A stretch of DNA of 64,000 nucleotides from Aphrophora alni. Taxonomy: Eukaryota > Arthropoda > Insecta > Hemiptera > Aphrophoridae. Both the position numbers and the translations under genes were made by a program. Under the pieces are notes generated by a model. The model was not told where the DNA came from and did not search any database. It worked only from the letters and a program-made list of their open reading frames with translations. The stretch is taken from contig OY740770.1 of the NCBI GenBank assembly GCA_963513935.1, positions 93,466,511-93,530,510 on the forward strand, read 5' to 3'. Of this stretch, positions 1 to 11,930 are shown piece by piece (position 1 is the stretch's first letter; every line of letters starts with the position of its first letter).

Positions 1-2500
1 CACAATGTACTCAATGTTGTATATATTGCTATGGTGATGTCAGATTTATTGCCTAGCTCACTATTTGCACTTGACTTAAATATTTCATACCGAGGAAATA
101 TCAAGCTTTTGATGCTTGCTTCTTTAAGTCTATATTAATACACATTGTATCCATTCACAAAATAAGAGAATATATTCCTCGTAGTTTTTTTATTTATGAA
201 AGATCATTACATTTTAAGGACAATTGTCATGTACACATATAAGAAAATGTACTATAAATGGAAGCTAACTTCTTTGTAAATGTATATAAAAGGTAAAATT
301 TTTGATTAACAGCACAAACAACATAGTTTTAGTCATCAATAATTTTATTACCATATCTAATATAGAAAATGTTTTGTAGATAAATAATTCTAATTCATCA
401 ACTCCAGGACCATACGAGTATTTTTAACCTCGGTTGAAAATCGACAACAAAAAAGGAAAGAAAATTGTGAAAATCGATGTTAACTTATTGTAGTCAGAAG
501 GTGGTTGTCTACGAAATTTCTTTCGCAAATTTAAACTGAAGTCGGTTTTTTTGAACGAAATATCAAATTTTGGAAACGGGGTTCATAAAACAGGAGTGAT
601 ACTAAGTTTGTTGTTTGAAATAATTCTATTTACTGTTTTACAAACTTTATTTTTGAATATATTTAAAAATTAAAAAGGAACTAAAATATTACTAGCCTAA
701 GAAGGCAATAGTTTTGAATTAACTTATGAATAATATTAATAATAATAATAATTTTCTAAATAATTATACGTATTGGTTTGTTTGTTAAATAGTAAAAAGT
801 ATTTATTGTCTAAAGTAAAAAAAAGTCCGCACACACCATAGATAATTGTGCTCTTCTAACTCATGAATATTGAGGTTTGCTGAACATGTCTTTTTATCTT
901 TCATCCCCTTCCAACGTTCTCTCGTATATAAAACCAAACACTCACCATCCTGTAGCTTACCACAACACAAAATTAATCCTTGAAGTATGTTCCTTATTTA
1001 ACTTTGGACATTGCTGAATGGTGAAAGAAACCTTCAGTCTACAGCTTGGAAAATTTACCACTGGTAGAATTAGTTATTTCCCACATAAATTGTGATTTAA
1101 TTGTCTCATTCCATTTTAGTTAATTCTGGAAATATTTATTCTAAACTTTTAGTAAATTGTGTCTTCAGCTATCGAACAAAAACTACTAGTGACATGCTTT
1201 TGATAATTATATGGACAGAAACATGAAAAATAAAACCCTTAAAATAAGTAAAGACTTGCGTTTTTCATAAATGTATATGTTCAGTTATAATATTAAGACG
1301 GTTCTAATACGATGTCAAGATGGGACTAAAATTTAATTTCATGATTATTGTTGTTCGTAGATCCGCAAAATATTTAGTGTAATATTTTTTCTATTAATTG
1401 AAATATACTGATTGACATAAATCCAATAAATGAGTCGTTATTTCAATGGGGGCAATAAGGAATATTTTGAATCTTATTTTATTAGTAAATCTACATAGAA
1501 ATTAAATCCTAATATCAATATTTTTGAATGACTATAATAATTTCTACTACAAATACAAATAAATATAACTACGTGATTATACCCTGAAATTTACAGTGTG
1601 TTTTGAAAAGTGGTATCAAATTCATTGTAGCGTTCAATGAACCTTACGTTTAGTGTAATTATTGTAATAAATAATAAACCTGTTTTTGTAAAACAACCGA
1701 GAGAGTATGTAGTCATTTCACTACCAGAGACCACGTACAGACTTAAATGACAAATAAATTGTCAGCTGTTCAATAATTTCCGTTTTGAATTTTGGCAAAT
1801 CAAAGTCATTCTTTAGCGTATAGCTTAAACTTACCGAAGACAAGTATGTAGCAGTATTAGACTATCACAAAACAAGGTAATTTTAAGATATATTTTAAAA
1901 ATATAATTCATAGTTTTTCTTGTAAAAAATCTTGTAAAAGGTCTTTCTTTAAAGTTGTTGTTTGTTGTTTGTTGTTTTTTTCTTTTTCCTTTTTTTTCTT
2001 TTCTTTTTTTTTTCTTTTCCAGATTTGGTTTTTTATGAACTCAAATCACAAAAGAACAGCACTGATTGTACAGAACTGGATTTAAAAATAATATGAATAA
2101 TCGTAACTATACCGAGGCTTCTCGAGTATTTTTTAAATATAAGCAATATATAATTCAGCTCGGGACTTCTACACTAAATCAGATACGAAATGTGATTCCT
2201 TATAATACAAGTTAAATAATTACCTCAAAACCTGGTAATTAGAATCAAATTTTTGAAAATATCTTTTTCTCTTCAAGAAGAAATTAATAACAACTTACGT
2301 TACTGAAACAAAATTAACGTTAACTTAGCAAATTAAACCACCACATCTCCACTAAAACATTTTACGACCTTATGGAGACCTTAAAAATGCGCCGTAATGA
2401 TACTACAAAATGGAAATGTCGTTTCCAACGAGGTAATTAATTTGGTTACTCGAAAATTGCAGCAGAAAAGTAAAATCATGTGAGAAATGTACGTCGTAAG
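1..2500. other. AT-rich stretch without a recognisable gene
   Basis: I see no convincing exon, RNA gene or transposon here. The sequence is AT-rich with short simple-sequence patches, including a T/C-rich tract around 1957-2024 with TTG repeats followed by runs of T and C. A TATATAAAA string near 925 could be a chance TATA box; nothing downstream supports a gene. Confidence 0.5.
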
Positions 2501-2504
2501 CTGG

Positions 2505-2600
2505 GAAGCGACTAAGGTTAGCTTAGTTGGTAGGGCATTGGTGCGTAAAGCCAAAGGTCCTGGGTCCCAGTCTAGTTGTATAATTTTCACTTGAAATATT
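2505..2600 (+). repeat. tRNA-derived SINE head (A and B boxes)
   Basis: Positions 2519-2530 read TAGCTTAGTTGG, a good match to an RNA polymerase III internal A box. About 36 bases later (about 2556-2569) GGTCCTGGGTCCCA resembles a degenerate B box. The wording (AGTTGG-TAGGGCA ... AAAGGTCCTGGGTCCCAG) is what a tRNA-headed SINE looks like. No clover-leaf acceptor stem closes around it, and an AT-rich tail follows, so it is a SINE or tRNA pseudogene rather than a working tRNA. Its outer limits are not defined. Confidence 0.5.
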
Positions 2601-3245
2601 ATTGTCCAAAGTAAAATTAGAACAAAATACAGGTTCTCACACTTCAAAAAATAAGATGAGAGATTGAAAGGATAACCGAATATGGCACTAGATATGACTG
2701 ACACTGGACAAGACAACCAAGAAGACGAAATATGTTTAATTTGCGTAGGAATAAACCGTATCTCATTAAAATAATTTAAGAAAAATTAATTATGTCAATT
2801 AATTGTAATAATAATACTAAAGAAAAAAGCTTTGAAAGGGAGAATAGTAAATTGAAGACTGAGGGTAGGACAAAGTAGGAAACACCGTTAAAAAGAGAGA
2901 TGAGGAAGAGAAATAATTTCACAGGTCACTTTAAATGAATGCAGGAAAAAGCAAACAGTTGTCTGTAATACTCTTTTTAACGACACTGTATCTATCTCCT
3001 CAGTCAATATTATTTATATTAGTCAATCTTCTCTTATTTAAGTTCCAAACATGATTTCGACCATTCATAAATATATTTCGTGTTAAAAATCCTTAATTGA
3101 CAGCATTTTCGTGAAATGTAGGCTCTGCTATATCATGCGTCTGCGCGTTTCTACGCCGGTCATCTTAACATACAAATTGTGTTTGAAATAAGCTAAACCA
3201 ACAGGGTCATTGTGAAGTTGGGGTTGGCCTATGTTTTCTAATTTT

Positions 3246-3584
3246 TTATTTTCGAGAGACTATCCGGCTTTTATTTAAAGCAAAGCATTCATTACAAAAT
3301 ATTTTTGTAACAACATCATTACCTAATACAAACTGAACAATATTTCTAATAACATTTTCTTTACCATTATACAAATTCGTATTATTAATGTCACATGAGA
3401 GACATGGGTCTTGCATTGGTATTAAATTAACGGCATCCATATATTGTGATGGAACATACACATTTAGTAATTTTTTATTTTGCATATCATAATCATAACT
3501 CATTGTAAGCTCAAATCCCCTTCCTAGCGGTACTGAAAGTCCTCTTTTACGATCTGAATGACGTCCAAATTTACCAAAATTCAA
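3246..3584 (-). CDS. Unrecognised 112-codon open frame
   Basis: This open frame has no recognised family. It is not low-complexity. Its middle has acidic and aromatic residues, a proline-containing stretch (LLNVYVPSQYMDAVNLI) and cysteines in a CLSC pair and a CNEC pair about 50 residues apart, which could be a small metal-binding pair. The first in-frame ATG lies inside the frame at the MSYDYD segment; an upstream TTG and then a stop precede it. It lies 250 bp outside the nearby PIN/CXC transposon and may be an exon, a fragment of another mobile element, or chance. No splice sites were assigned. Confidence 0.25.
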   Translation of the reverse strand: MNFGKFGRHSDRKRGLSVPLGRGFELTMSYDYDMQNKKLLNVYVPSQYMDAVNLIPMQDPCLSCDINNTNLYNGKENVIRNIVQFVLGNDVVTKIFCNECFALNKSRIVSRK

Positions 3585-3837
3585 TGTTTTATGTTTTTAT
3601 TATCAAACTTGATTCGACTAATTCTTCGAGTATATAAATAATTTAGTTCGTATGACTCGACTGCTGGGAAGCAAATATCAATTTTAACCCTTCACATCGT
3701 TCCTTTGGATTATCCCGATAAATATTTTGAGAAGTTAGCATTTGAGTAGGACATTATCAGAGTTGTTCTTTTTCCTTAGTAGTATTCCTTGGCCGTTTTG
3801 CTTCGACTAAACGTGCTACAATAGTTTTAGGCGAGGT

Positions 3838-4188
3838 GCTAGGTGCAGTTGAGTATGCATGAAAAGAGTCAGAGAATTTGACTTTTGATTTTGGTAATGG
3901 GGACCTAGGTGAGTGTAAAAACCCATGTCGTCGCCTCCGAGGGTGGTCGACAACTTGGGGGTGGGGGCGCAAAGTTGCAAAAAAACGAAAATCGGCAAAC
4001 CGCTTATAACTCCCTTGTTATTGAACGTAAGTCAATGAATCTTTTTTTAATTTGTAGGCAATAATGTCACCTAAAAGAAATGTTATTAACAATTTTCTTT
4101 TATTTTTATTAGTTTTCGAGATAAAAATTATTTTAACAATTATTTGAAAATATTTTCATTTTTGTTATGGTAAATAAACAATATTTGT
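3838..4188 (+). repeat. Left terminal inverted repeat
   Basis: This is the reverse complement of 7243-7590 with only a few differences (for example an extra base in a T run). It contains a striking C/G-rich patch (the GGGGGTGGGGGCGC run near 3956-3971) in otherwise AT-rich DNA. Short open frames on either strand here are by-products of the repeat, not genes. Confidence 0.85.
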
Positions 4189-4797
4189 AAAATAAAAATT
4201 ATTTTTACATTATAAAAACACTGTTATAGGAAATAGACAACATTATTGCTCAATATGTAGTATAATTAAACATTTTATACATCAGTAAACATACATAAAG
4301 ACATTAAATTGTTGAAAAGCTGAGAAAATATGATGTAGACAGTCATAATGCGACGCCGGAATCTACGTGGCATCTTTGTAAGACTACATGCTAGGCTAGT
4401 ATTGTATCCACAGGGCTATGTTTCCGACTACCCAAAAAATCTGAAAAAGCGCAATAATGAACTAACTACGTGGCATGATATATCGTTAAAGATTGAAGAT
4501 ATGTTTTAGTATTAAAGCGTACTTTTTGACAGTTTAAAATTATTTAAATTGTAAGTACTTGATTATAATTAGTATATTATTACCAAAGAGCCTTCTGCAT
4601 TATAATCAAATTAGCAGACGATTTATAGTTCAAGTTTTATTTTCTGACCACACTAGTAATGAAAAAAAAAATTATGTAAGTTATTACCAATAAGAATGAA
4701 GAAATAATTAACATTTAATTTGAAAATAACAAAAACTACTTACATGGCAAAGGTTTTGTTGTTTACTCTCCCAGCGTATTGACTATGACAGATCTAT

Positions 4798-6132
4798 TTA
4801 ATTGTACTGGTTTTTACAATTATTTTCAATGCAGTTGCAGTATCCACAGCAAGGCACTTCTCTCATGTAGCAAGGGCAAGATTTGTTGCATTTTTTACAT
4901 TTACACGGTGGTAGCAGGTCTTCTGGCAAAGACGGTTTGGTCATCCACACAGGGCGAATGAGTCCAGAACAGTCTTCATAAAACCCATAGTTTGTAATAC
5001 TGAGTTGGGTGATGTTAGCGTGTAACGCACTATTCCACACATGAACTTGAGCCCAACTGCGAAGAACATGGAGTTTCACGCTATCGCTTGTTGCTGGAAG
5101 GGATGCAATGTTTCTTAACGATGCTGGATGAGTTGATATAATTTTGAATCTACTCTCGTTACAGGTTAATCCTTTTTTCTTTATAATCCTTAGATATAAT
5201 AATTCATATTTAACATAATCTTCATCAGTCAACTCAATTTCCCCTAATTTCTCTAACAAATCCCTATTTTCCTCGTGTTTTGCCTCTTTCAATGCTGCTT
5301 TCTTGGTTCCTACTTTGCTAGTTGTATCACAACCAGAAAATGCGTGAATGGCAGGTAGAACACTACTCAGATGATAACCGTATGCTTCAGAGGCAATGTG
5401 GCAGCCTAGGTACTTTTGTTTGGCAGAAGTTCCAGTTTTAATCCATAAAGCCGAACATTTTATGTCGCAAAATTCTTCCCAAAACCGTATGCCCAAAACA
5501 AACACATCAGTATCAGGACTGTGTACGATCACAACTGCTGCTTTGTCGTGGACAAGTAACGCTTCTTTGGCGTTAAAAAGAAGTCTTGTATCAGCTTCAA
5601 CGTGGTTACATTTCAGTTTCAGCACTTCATAAATTTCATCATCAAAGCCCTTCTGCATACTAATTTCACCGTTGACAGAACCACCAGAGATAGTAAATAG
5701 TTTGCCTTTAGGTACTACAACTCTATCTAAGAGGTACGATGCAATGATAATAATTAATTGGCGTTTGTTCTCGGGGACGCACAAAAACCTTTGCCACTGT
5801 TTTGGAACTTTTGTATGAATTCCTTGGATGGAATAACGAAGTGGTTCCTTTCCACCTTTTCTCCTTTCCTGTTCACATAGCTTTGTTGAAGGCTTGTCAT
5901 AAATGTCAAACACCAAGTCCACTTGAATGACTCCTTCTCCCTTCAACACTTTGCAAATTCGTTTTAACATGAACTCTCCTAAATCTTGTATTATGTAAAA
6001 GCTATTAAACACTGTAACAGGAGTTGATTGGAGTAATGCCATTCCATCAATTACGTGTATTTGTTTGGAGGAGGATTCAGGCAGATTATCAGAAACCACA
6101 CACTTAGTGTCAACCACGATTTCATTCACCAA
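4798..6132 (-). CDS. Transposon-encoded PIN/XPG-like nuclease core with C-terminal CXC domain
   Basis: This is the longest protein-coding stretch in the window: 444 uninterrupted codons ending in TAA, with the same frame open upstream to about 6303. Family-typical blocks in order are FDIYDKPSTK (residues ~75-84), HVEADTR (~177-183), SPDTDVFVL (~205-213) and HAFSGCDTTS (~263-272). Their spacing and acidic residues resemble the EAEA, D-x-D and GCD motifs of FEN1/XPG-like PIN-fold nucleases. Residues ~410-439 hold a dense cysteine cluster (CKCKKCNKSCPC, then CCGYCNC), like a Tesmin/TSO1 CXC DNA-binding module. The product is probably a nuclease/transposase acting on the element's ends. The displayed start is an internal TTG; translation in the intact ancestor began much further upstream. 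Family match is confident; catalytic role is inferred. Confidence 0.75.
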   Translation of the reverse strand: MVNEIVVDTKCVVSDNLPESSSKQIHVIDGMALLQSTPVTVFNSFYIIQDLGEFMLKRICKVLKGEGVIQVDLVFDIYDKPSTKLCEQERRKGGKEPLRYSIQGIHTKVPKQWQRFLCVPENKRQLIIIIASYLLDRVVVPKGKLFTISGGSVNGEISMQKGFDDEIYEVLKLKCNHVEADTRLLFNAKEALLVHDKAAVVIVHSPDTDVFVLGIRFWEEFCDIKCSALWIKTGTSAKQKYLGCHIASEAYGYHLSSVLPAIHAFSGCDTTSKVGTKKAALKEAKHEENRDLLEKLGEIELTDEDYVKYELLYLRIIKKKGLTCNESRFKIISTHPASLRNIASLPATSDSVKLHVLRSWAQVHVWNSALHANITQLSITNYGFYEDCSGLIRPVWMTKPSLPEDLLPPCKCKKCNKSCPCYMREVPCCGYCNCIENNCKNQYN

Positions 6133-6221
6133 CAGTGATTTTGTCGGTTTCCTTAAGAGTTGGTCAGATGTTGTCAGGGCTGGAGGAACGAGGTTTTCTA
6201 TGCTATACGAGCGCTGAGCAG

Positions 6222-7087
6222 CTAAGTCAAGTCGTTGTGTTTCACAGTTATTTGTGACTTTAGATGTGGAAGTTTCTTGGGAGTACTCATGGTTGAAAAT
6301 GAGTTAACTGTGATGCGTTTAATGGGAAAAAATATTCCCTTCTTATGCTGAACTAGCCGTTCTGTAATGAACTCCCTACATAGGTTCTGACCTTTTTCTT
6401 CAACTGTTAAGAGAAATTCTGAGACTTTCTCATCTGCCACAAGCCCACTAACAATATTTCGAAGTCCTTGACCAACCGAATTTTGAAAAGGATCATCATG
6501 ATCTCTCATGAACTAAATCAACATCCTTTTCGTCCCTTTCCAGCCTATTTGCGCCCCATTCGGAATGAGTATAGTCTTCTCCGTCCCCTGTAAGATCATA
6601 ATTGCTCTACAGAAGGCGAATAGCATATCAGATATAGAAGCTTTATTTGGATACAAAATCAGCCATTTTTGGAAGGCATTATAATTTGCTGTAATACCGA
6701 TAACGCCTCCAACAACTTTTGAAGATCTTTGAGTGTCTGTTCCAACGCATGGTCAGTGGCCACATTCTTGGATTTACCTGGTCTTCTCTTTACCGAGAAG
6801 TGACCTTGGTTAAATGCGGTTTTCACTTTTTGAGGTAGCCTTTTCATGTCCTCAACGTAAAGCACACACCCTCGGACGTAGTTAATGTGGTTGTACACGA
6901 AGAAGTACGGAAGCATGGCTGACACTGTTACCAAGTGCAAGTCCCAAAGTCTATCTCGTTCAGCACGTATGCAGTTCAATAATATTTCCACCAAGTAACA
7001 GTAGTGATTCCAAAATTTAATGGCGCCTGAAGGATGTATACTAAAGGCGCCTGACGAGACTTTCATGTTACGACAGGCTCGGAGCAC
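6222..7087 (-). pseudogene. Upstream, frame-broken part of the same transposase
   Basis: Reading the minus strand from 7087, an open segment to 6659 carries family-typical text (WDLHLVTVSAMLPYFFVYNH, ALEQTLKDLQ). A short segment in a second frame near 6515-6585 reads HSEWGANRLERDEKD. A third frame (6509-6222) reads from near DPFQNSVGQGLRNIVSGLV to FPIKRITVNSFSTM. It must shift once more near 6270 to join the 4798-6132 frame, where the text LAAQRSYSIENLVPPAL continues the family pattern. At least two frame breaks plus an in-frame stop at 6659-6661 show a decayed gene. Introns could explain part of this, but I found no good splice pairs. The usual N-terminus would not fit between 7087 and the right TIR. 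Confidence 0.7.
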
Positions 7088-7129
7088 GGCTTTTCATGTT
7101 ACGACAGGACTCTGGCTCGGAGCACGGCT
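7062..7129. repeat. Short tandem duplication next to the transposase N-terminal break
   Basis: TTCATGTTACGACAGG followed by CTCGGAGCACGGCT occurs at 7062-7091 and again at 7092-7129, the second copy carrying eight extra bases. It sits where the reading frame loses its N-terminal part, so it may mark the internal deletion or rearrangement. Confidence 0.7.
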
Positions 7130-7242
7130 ATTAGTCGCTAGACTGCCGCAATTGTTTATGATATCTTAAATAATCTTTTCACTTAAAAAATACTATGTAA
7201 GTTTATTGAAGGGTAATAATACTTTATTACAACGTATACCGA

Positions 7243-7590
7243 ACAAATATTGTTTATTTACCATAAAAAAATGAAAATATTTTCAAATAATTGTTAAAAT
7301 AATTTTTATCTCGAAAACTAATAAAAATAAAAGAAAATTGTTAATAACATTTCTTTTAGGTGACATTATTGCCTACAAATTAAAAAAAAATCATTGACTT
7401 ACGTTCAATAACAAGGGAGTTATAAGCGGTTTGCCGATTTTCGTTTTTTGCAACTTTGCGCCCCCACCCCCAAGTTGTCGACCACCCTCGGAGGCGACGA
7501 CATGGGTTTTTACACTCACCTAGGTCCCCATTACCAAAATCAAAAGTCAAATTCTCTGACTCTTTTCATGCATACTCAACTGCACCTAGC
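7243..7590 (-). repeat. Right terminal inverted repeat
   Basis: Inverted copy of 3838-4188, nearly identical over about 350 bp including the C-rich patch at 7460-7471. The low divergence between the two ends suggests a fairly recent insertion despite the broken gene. Confidence 0.85.
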
Positions 7591-7594
7591 GCCT

Positions 7595-9141
7595 GTACTA
7601 TTTTATATTTCACACTTTTACTCCATTTATTTTGCCAATTGTAGTTTATTATGTCAATATACATTTGTTTCTTTCAAAATATCACTATACGCATCTAAAT
7701 ATTCTATATAGAGATGTCACCAGCAAGCTAATAAAATCTATTTCTCCAAAAAAATTGCAAAGTTGAATGCATCAAAGATAGACGAAAGTAACTCAGCGGA
7801 ACCATCTAGTATCATATTTGTGAATGTCACCATCCCAAAGTGTCTTCTGACAAAAATTATTAGTTCCAAATGTTAATTCTTGTCCATTGAAAGATGTTAC
7901 AAATGTCTCTGTCTGTGAATGCAAATTGCAGGAGAGATTCTTGCTAAGTTTTTAGGCAATGAAATTTTCTTGCCTGATTTCATTATATCTGTGGTAATGG
8001 TTATTGTTTTTCCTTTGGAGTATTGCATGAGCTACATGATGTTGATTCTATTACCTCCAATGGACTTACATTTTTTTACATGTAGCTAATAAAGGAATTT
8101 TGGAGTTATTGGAGCTCAAAACTCTCTCCACAACTTGTTTAAAAAAAAAAGTTTCATTAATAAATCAAATATATATTTGTAAAATATACAAAAATATTTG
8201 GTTGATTTATTTATTAATAACATTATATAATCTTTCTAGGAAAAGGTTTTAACTGGATTATTACAGCTTAACTAAGATCTGTAATATCTGCTTACGTCAT
8301 GCACATCTTAGACCAAGTACGTTTATAGTTATAGCTCCCCTTTCAAAAATATAATTGGTAGTTTAAAAAAAAAAAACAGTAAACATTAAATACAGAATAT
8401 GCTGATTATATTATTTAATGGCTAATTAATTTAACTTGCCAGAATAATATATTATGTCTTGTCCAAACGAGTCCAATTAATATTTAATACTCAGTTGATA
8501 CGATAATGTGATAGGGCAAGATATTTATTTTGTTATTTCTTTTACTAACTACAAATTAAAATGGGCTCCAAAACTCTATTAATAAGTGTTATCTTATATT
8601 AATATTACTATGATTAAAACAAAATTAATATGGAAAACTGATTCTTTAGGCGTTTCTCTGAAGTAGTTGAATGCTTCTTATAAAAATAGGTAGCAATGGT
8701 CATTCATTATCTTATAAATTTAGAATTAAAAAAAGAAACAAAATGTTCAAAATATTTCAAACCAATTGTTTTATCAAACTTACTCTTTGTGCAAGGTGAA
8801 TAATTTTGGATAACATTTTCAAAAGCAATTGAAAAAAAAAATTACTCGTTTGAATAATAATTTTTTGAATTACTTATCAGAAAGTTCACTTTGTAAACTG
8901 TGATTATTACTTCCATGTGGATTAAACTACTAACATGTGGTAAGATTATATAACTAATAAAATATTGTATGCAAATTAATAATTAAAAATGTTCTATATA
9001 AAAAGTTAAGTATACATAAATAAATGGTAATTAATATTACGAAATAGTGAATGTTTTTACTTCTGCCGGATAAAATAAAGTGGGATTATTTTTCTTAACC
9101 AAAAACGTGTCATTTGAATATACGCGTGAGTGTGTGTTGTT
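7595..9141. other. AT-rich stretch without a recognisable gene
   Basis: No exon-like or transposon-like protein could be read on either strand. The sequence is AT-rich with A runs (for example 8141-8152). Confidence 0.45.
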
Positions 9142-9270
<129 letters not shown>

Positions 9271-9324
9271 TAGTCATAAATAAGAACCTATTTTTGGTTT
9301 GGTTGGAATATAAATAGATTCGAC

Positions 9325-10320
9325 TTGGCTTCACTTCGAATAGATAGATATTTTTATGGAAGAACTGATAAGAAGGTTATGAATTCTTCTGAGTTTAAAC
9401 TTTTGTATGTCTTCCGAGGATACTCTTGTATTGTACCCTCATGGGACACTAAATTGAAACAGTTTTTTAAGTTGCTTAACGACACTTTTGTCTCAATCTC
9501 CTTAACCATTGAAAGCCAAGGCAATAGTAAACTTCCAATTTTAGATTTGTGTCTCGAGAGACATAGTAACGTATTTAATACTTCGGTTTACAGTTAAAAG
9601 ACACACCGGCCATTACATAAATGATTTCTCAACTATCTTACTACTACCAAGTAAGGATGAACTCATTCCTTACAGGATAAAGCTAACAACATTTGTTCCG
9701 ATAAAAAGAGTTTATATCGAATACTAAACTGTAAAAAGGGACGATTTAGTTACAAATGTTTATCGATAATTTATAAATGTACAAAAACGATTTCTAAAAA
9801 AAAGAAAGACTTTTAGACAGAATTATGAATCTTTGTCTTACATTACGATTCCTTATGTTATCCAAAAAAGTGAGACTTGTGCTAATAAATATAAAATACC
9901 TACAGCTTTTAATAATCAAAACACTATGTGGCAACATATTATCAAAAACAAACATCAAAACTGCACTCTGGACACTACAAACTGTATTTAATACATTAAA
10001 TGTGAATATGACAGGACATATTTTGGAGAGACAAAATACTTCAAAATATATGAATTTGTGAATATAAAAATAACCAACGATTAGGTCTAAGAGATAAATA
10101 GACCTAATATATTTGGTTCGAAAATCACAAATTTAATTGGGAAAAGATAAATATAATATACAGGAGAGAATAATTATACAAATTATAAAGCTATCGGACA
10201 ATACTATCATCCAAACCAATTTAAAATAATAAAACTGAATTAAGCATCGGAGATAATGTTCTTCATATTTGATTATGATATTTTTCAACTTAAAGATGGA
10301 TGGAATTAATGACACGATAT
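9325..10320 (+). pseudogene. Penelope-like element fragment: reverse transcriptase end plus GIY-YIG endonuclease
   Basis: The plus strand, read across several frame breaks, follows the Penelope-like retroelement pattern. From 9325 it matches the segment after the RT catalytic loop (the YVDD position is corrupted to YVFRG), then IVPSWDTKLKQFFKLLN and SKLPILDLCLERH. A stop at about 9595 is followed by KTH/TGHYINDFS text. At about 9820-9880 ITIPYVIQKSE follows. At about 9998-10056 CEYDRTYFGETKYFKIYEF corresponds to the core of a GIY-YIG endonuclease, and ENHKFNWEKINIIYRR follows at about 10110. Such elements use a GIY-YIG nuclease for target-primed insertion. Stops and frameshifts show it is dead, and the N-terminal RT half is absent. 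Confidence 0.75.
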
Positions 10321-11930
10321 CAGGCTAAACGCTTGAAAGAGGGTGTAAAAGGTTATTTACTACAATAAAAAAATAGGAAAACTCTCTCTAGGCTTCAGTT
10401 GCTTGCCGTCCATTGAGTAGTTGGCCTGTGATCATGTTTATATTTAGTATTTACGTTGACTATTCAGGCCTAGTCTTAATATTGATTGCTTTCCTTAGAT
10501 TAGAGATTTAGTTTCATTTTCCAACATGGCCCCGAGCTATTAGGTACTGTCGGTGTTTTGGTTTTTTATGCTCTACGTTCAACACTTGATAACGTATTAA
10601 CGAGAGTTGATTTATTGTCTCGAAAGGTAATCTATTACTTCTTATATATACACAAATGATAATACATGTCCGGTTAAACAACAATTATAACATGAACAAT
10701 ATATCAACAACAAAAAACTTTAAAACCAGTACCAGTATTCGACTTCTGTCGCTGTATGTGTAAAAATAAGATGTTTGCAACATTTCTTATTATTTAACGG
10801 GGTAAGTGTCTACCCCATCGCCATGTTTAGCTTAAAACGTACGTGGACATTGTTTATTAAAACACTATACATGGCCTGATGGTTCAGTGCAATACCTACA
10901 AAAACTAGAAAACTATATCAAAATATGAAGTATATAAATTCAGTATTCTGCAATCACGACCCCTTTACCTCCAACCTCAGTGACAACAAATCAATTTGGT
11001 GTACATCATTTATAGACAATCTACTTTTGTCTATTTATAAACTAATTACGAATATAAATATAAATATAATGGATGGTTTAATAGTTATGTATGAACAACT
11101 AAAACATTAATATTATGTATCCCAAAATATCTTTTCTTTAGGTACTAGATAAAATAATTTTCATAAATGTTCTTTTAAAATGAAAAAATGATGATTTGTT
11201 TTAAATTTGCTATCAAAAACCTCCAAAATTTAGTTTAATATATTAAATTAATATTTGTTTAATACTAAGTGACATGACATCTCCCCATATAAACAGATAT
11301 ATTTTACTTTAAAACGTCACAATCTATTAAAATATCTCACAAATAAATTACATTTCAATAACAACATGTTTCAGGTCTAGGACCTGTTTCATTATCACCT
11401 AGGATCCACAGTTTATCCTTCATGTAAGGTTTATCTCTAGGTCTTCTTTCTAGGGAAGTGTGAATGGGTTCAATAATTGTGCAAAGCAGCCATCAGAGAA
11501 TTCAATGAACTTACACGCAAGTTCCAACTAGTTATATAATCATAAATCCTATTGACCTTAACTTGGAACCCAATATTATGACATTAAAGATTTTATTTTT
11601 ATTTTTTGTTTGAATTTACATCAATAATAATATCATTGTCAAATATAATCAATAACAAGAGCCAAACTAAGGAGTTGTATTGAATTGGCCAAACAATTTA
11701 CATGTAATCTAATCTTCAAATAGTCAAGTTTGTATATACAAACTTATGACCTATTTTCGAGTAAATAACCACCAAATACTCGAGTTTTCTACTTTATTTA
11801 AAATAGTCAAATTCTACCTTTTTTGTTGATGAAAATATCCACCATACAATATTCAAGTTCATACTGATATTCAAATATTTATTGTTTTCAAACGGCCTAT
11901 TTTTGTGTTCTATTTTATATTTTTACATCT
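10321..11930. other. AT-rich stretch, possible PLE remnants
   Basis: No gene is recognised. The region just after 10380 may still be 3' Penelope-like sequence. On the minus strand at about 11340-11480 a short open text ending GDNETGPRPETCCY looks like the tail of a retroelement, but I cannot place it. Confidence 0.35.

Larger units (their letters stand above)
3838..7590 (-). mobile_element. DNA transposon with ~350-bp TIRs encoding a PIN/XPG-like + CXC protein
   Basis: Two long, nearly identical sequences in opposite orientation bound this 3.75-kb segment. The space between them holds minus-strand coding sequence for a nuclease-like protein. The outermost shared bases are GCTAGGTGCAGTTGAG (a one-mismatch extension reaches 3834 and 7594). 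A palindromic CTAG sits at both outer edges (3839-3842 and 7586-7589), so the target duplication could be CTAG or TA and cannot be fixed by eye. XPG-like nuclease plus a cysteine-rich module is a combination known in Academ transposons; assignment to Academ is inference. The gene is broken and lacks its N-terminus, so this copy is probably inactive unless supplied in trans. Confidence 0.75.

Noticed and set aside
2505..2600. Functional tRNA gene
   Set aside because: A and B boxes are present but no acceptor stem or proper anticodon arm can be formed; better explained as a SINE head.
3757..3998. Short open frames in the left TIR, mirrored at 7448-7711
   Set aside because: They recur only because the two inverted repeats are the same sequence; they run in opposite directions at each end and are not conserved as protein.
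5396..5632. Plus-strand open frame
   Set aside because: It is antisense to the nuclease core encoded on the minus strand.
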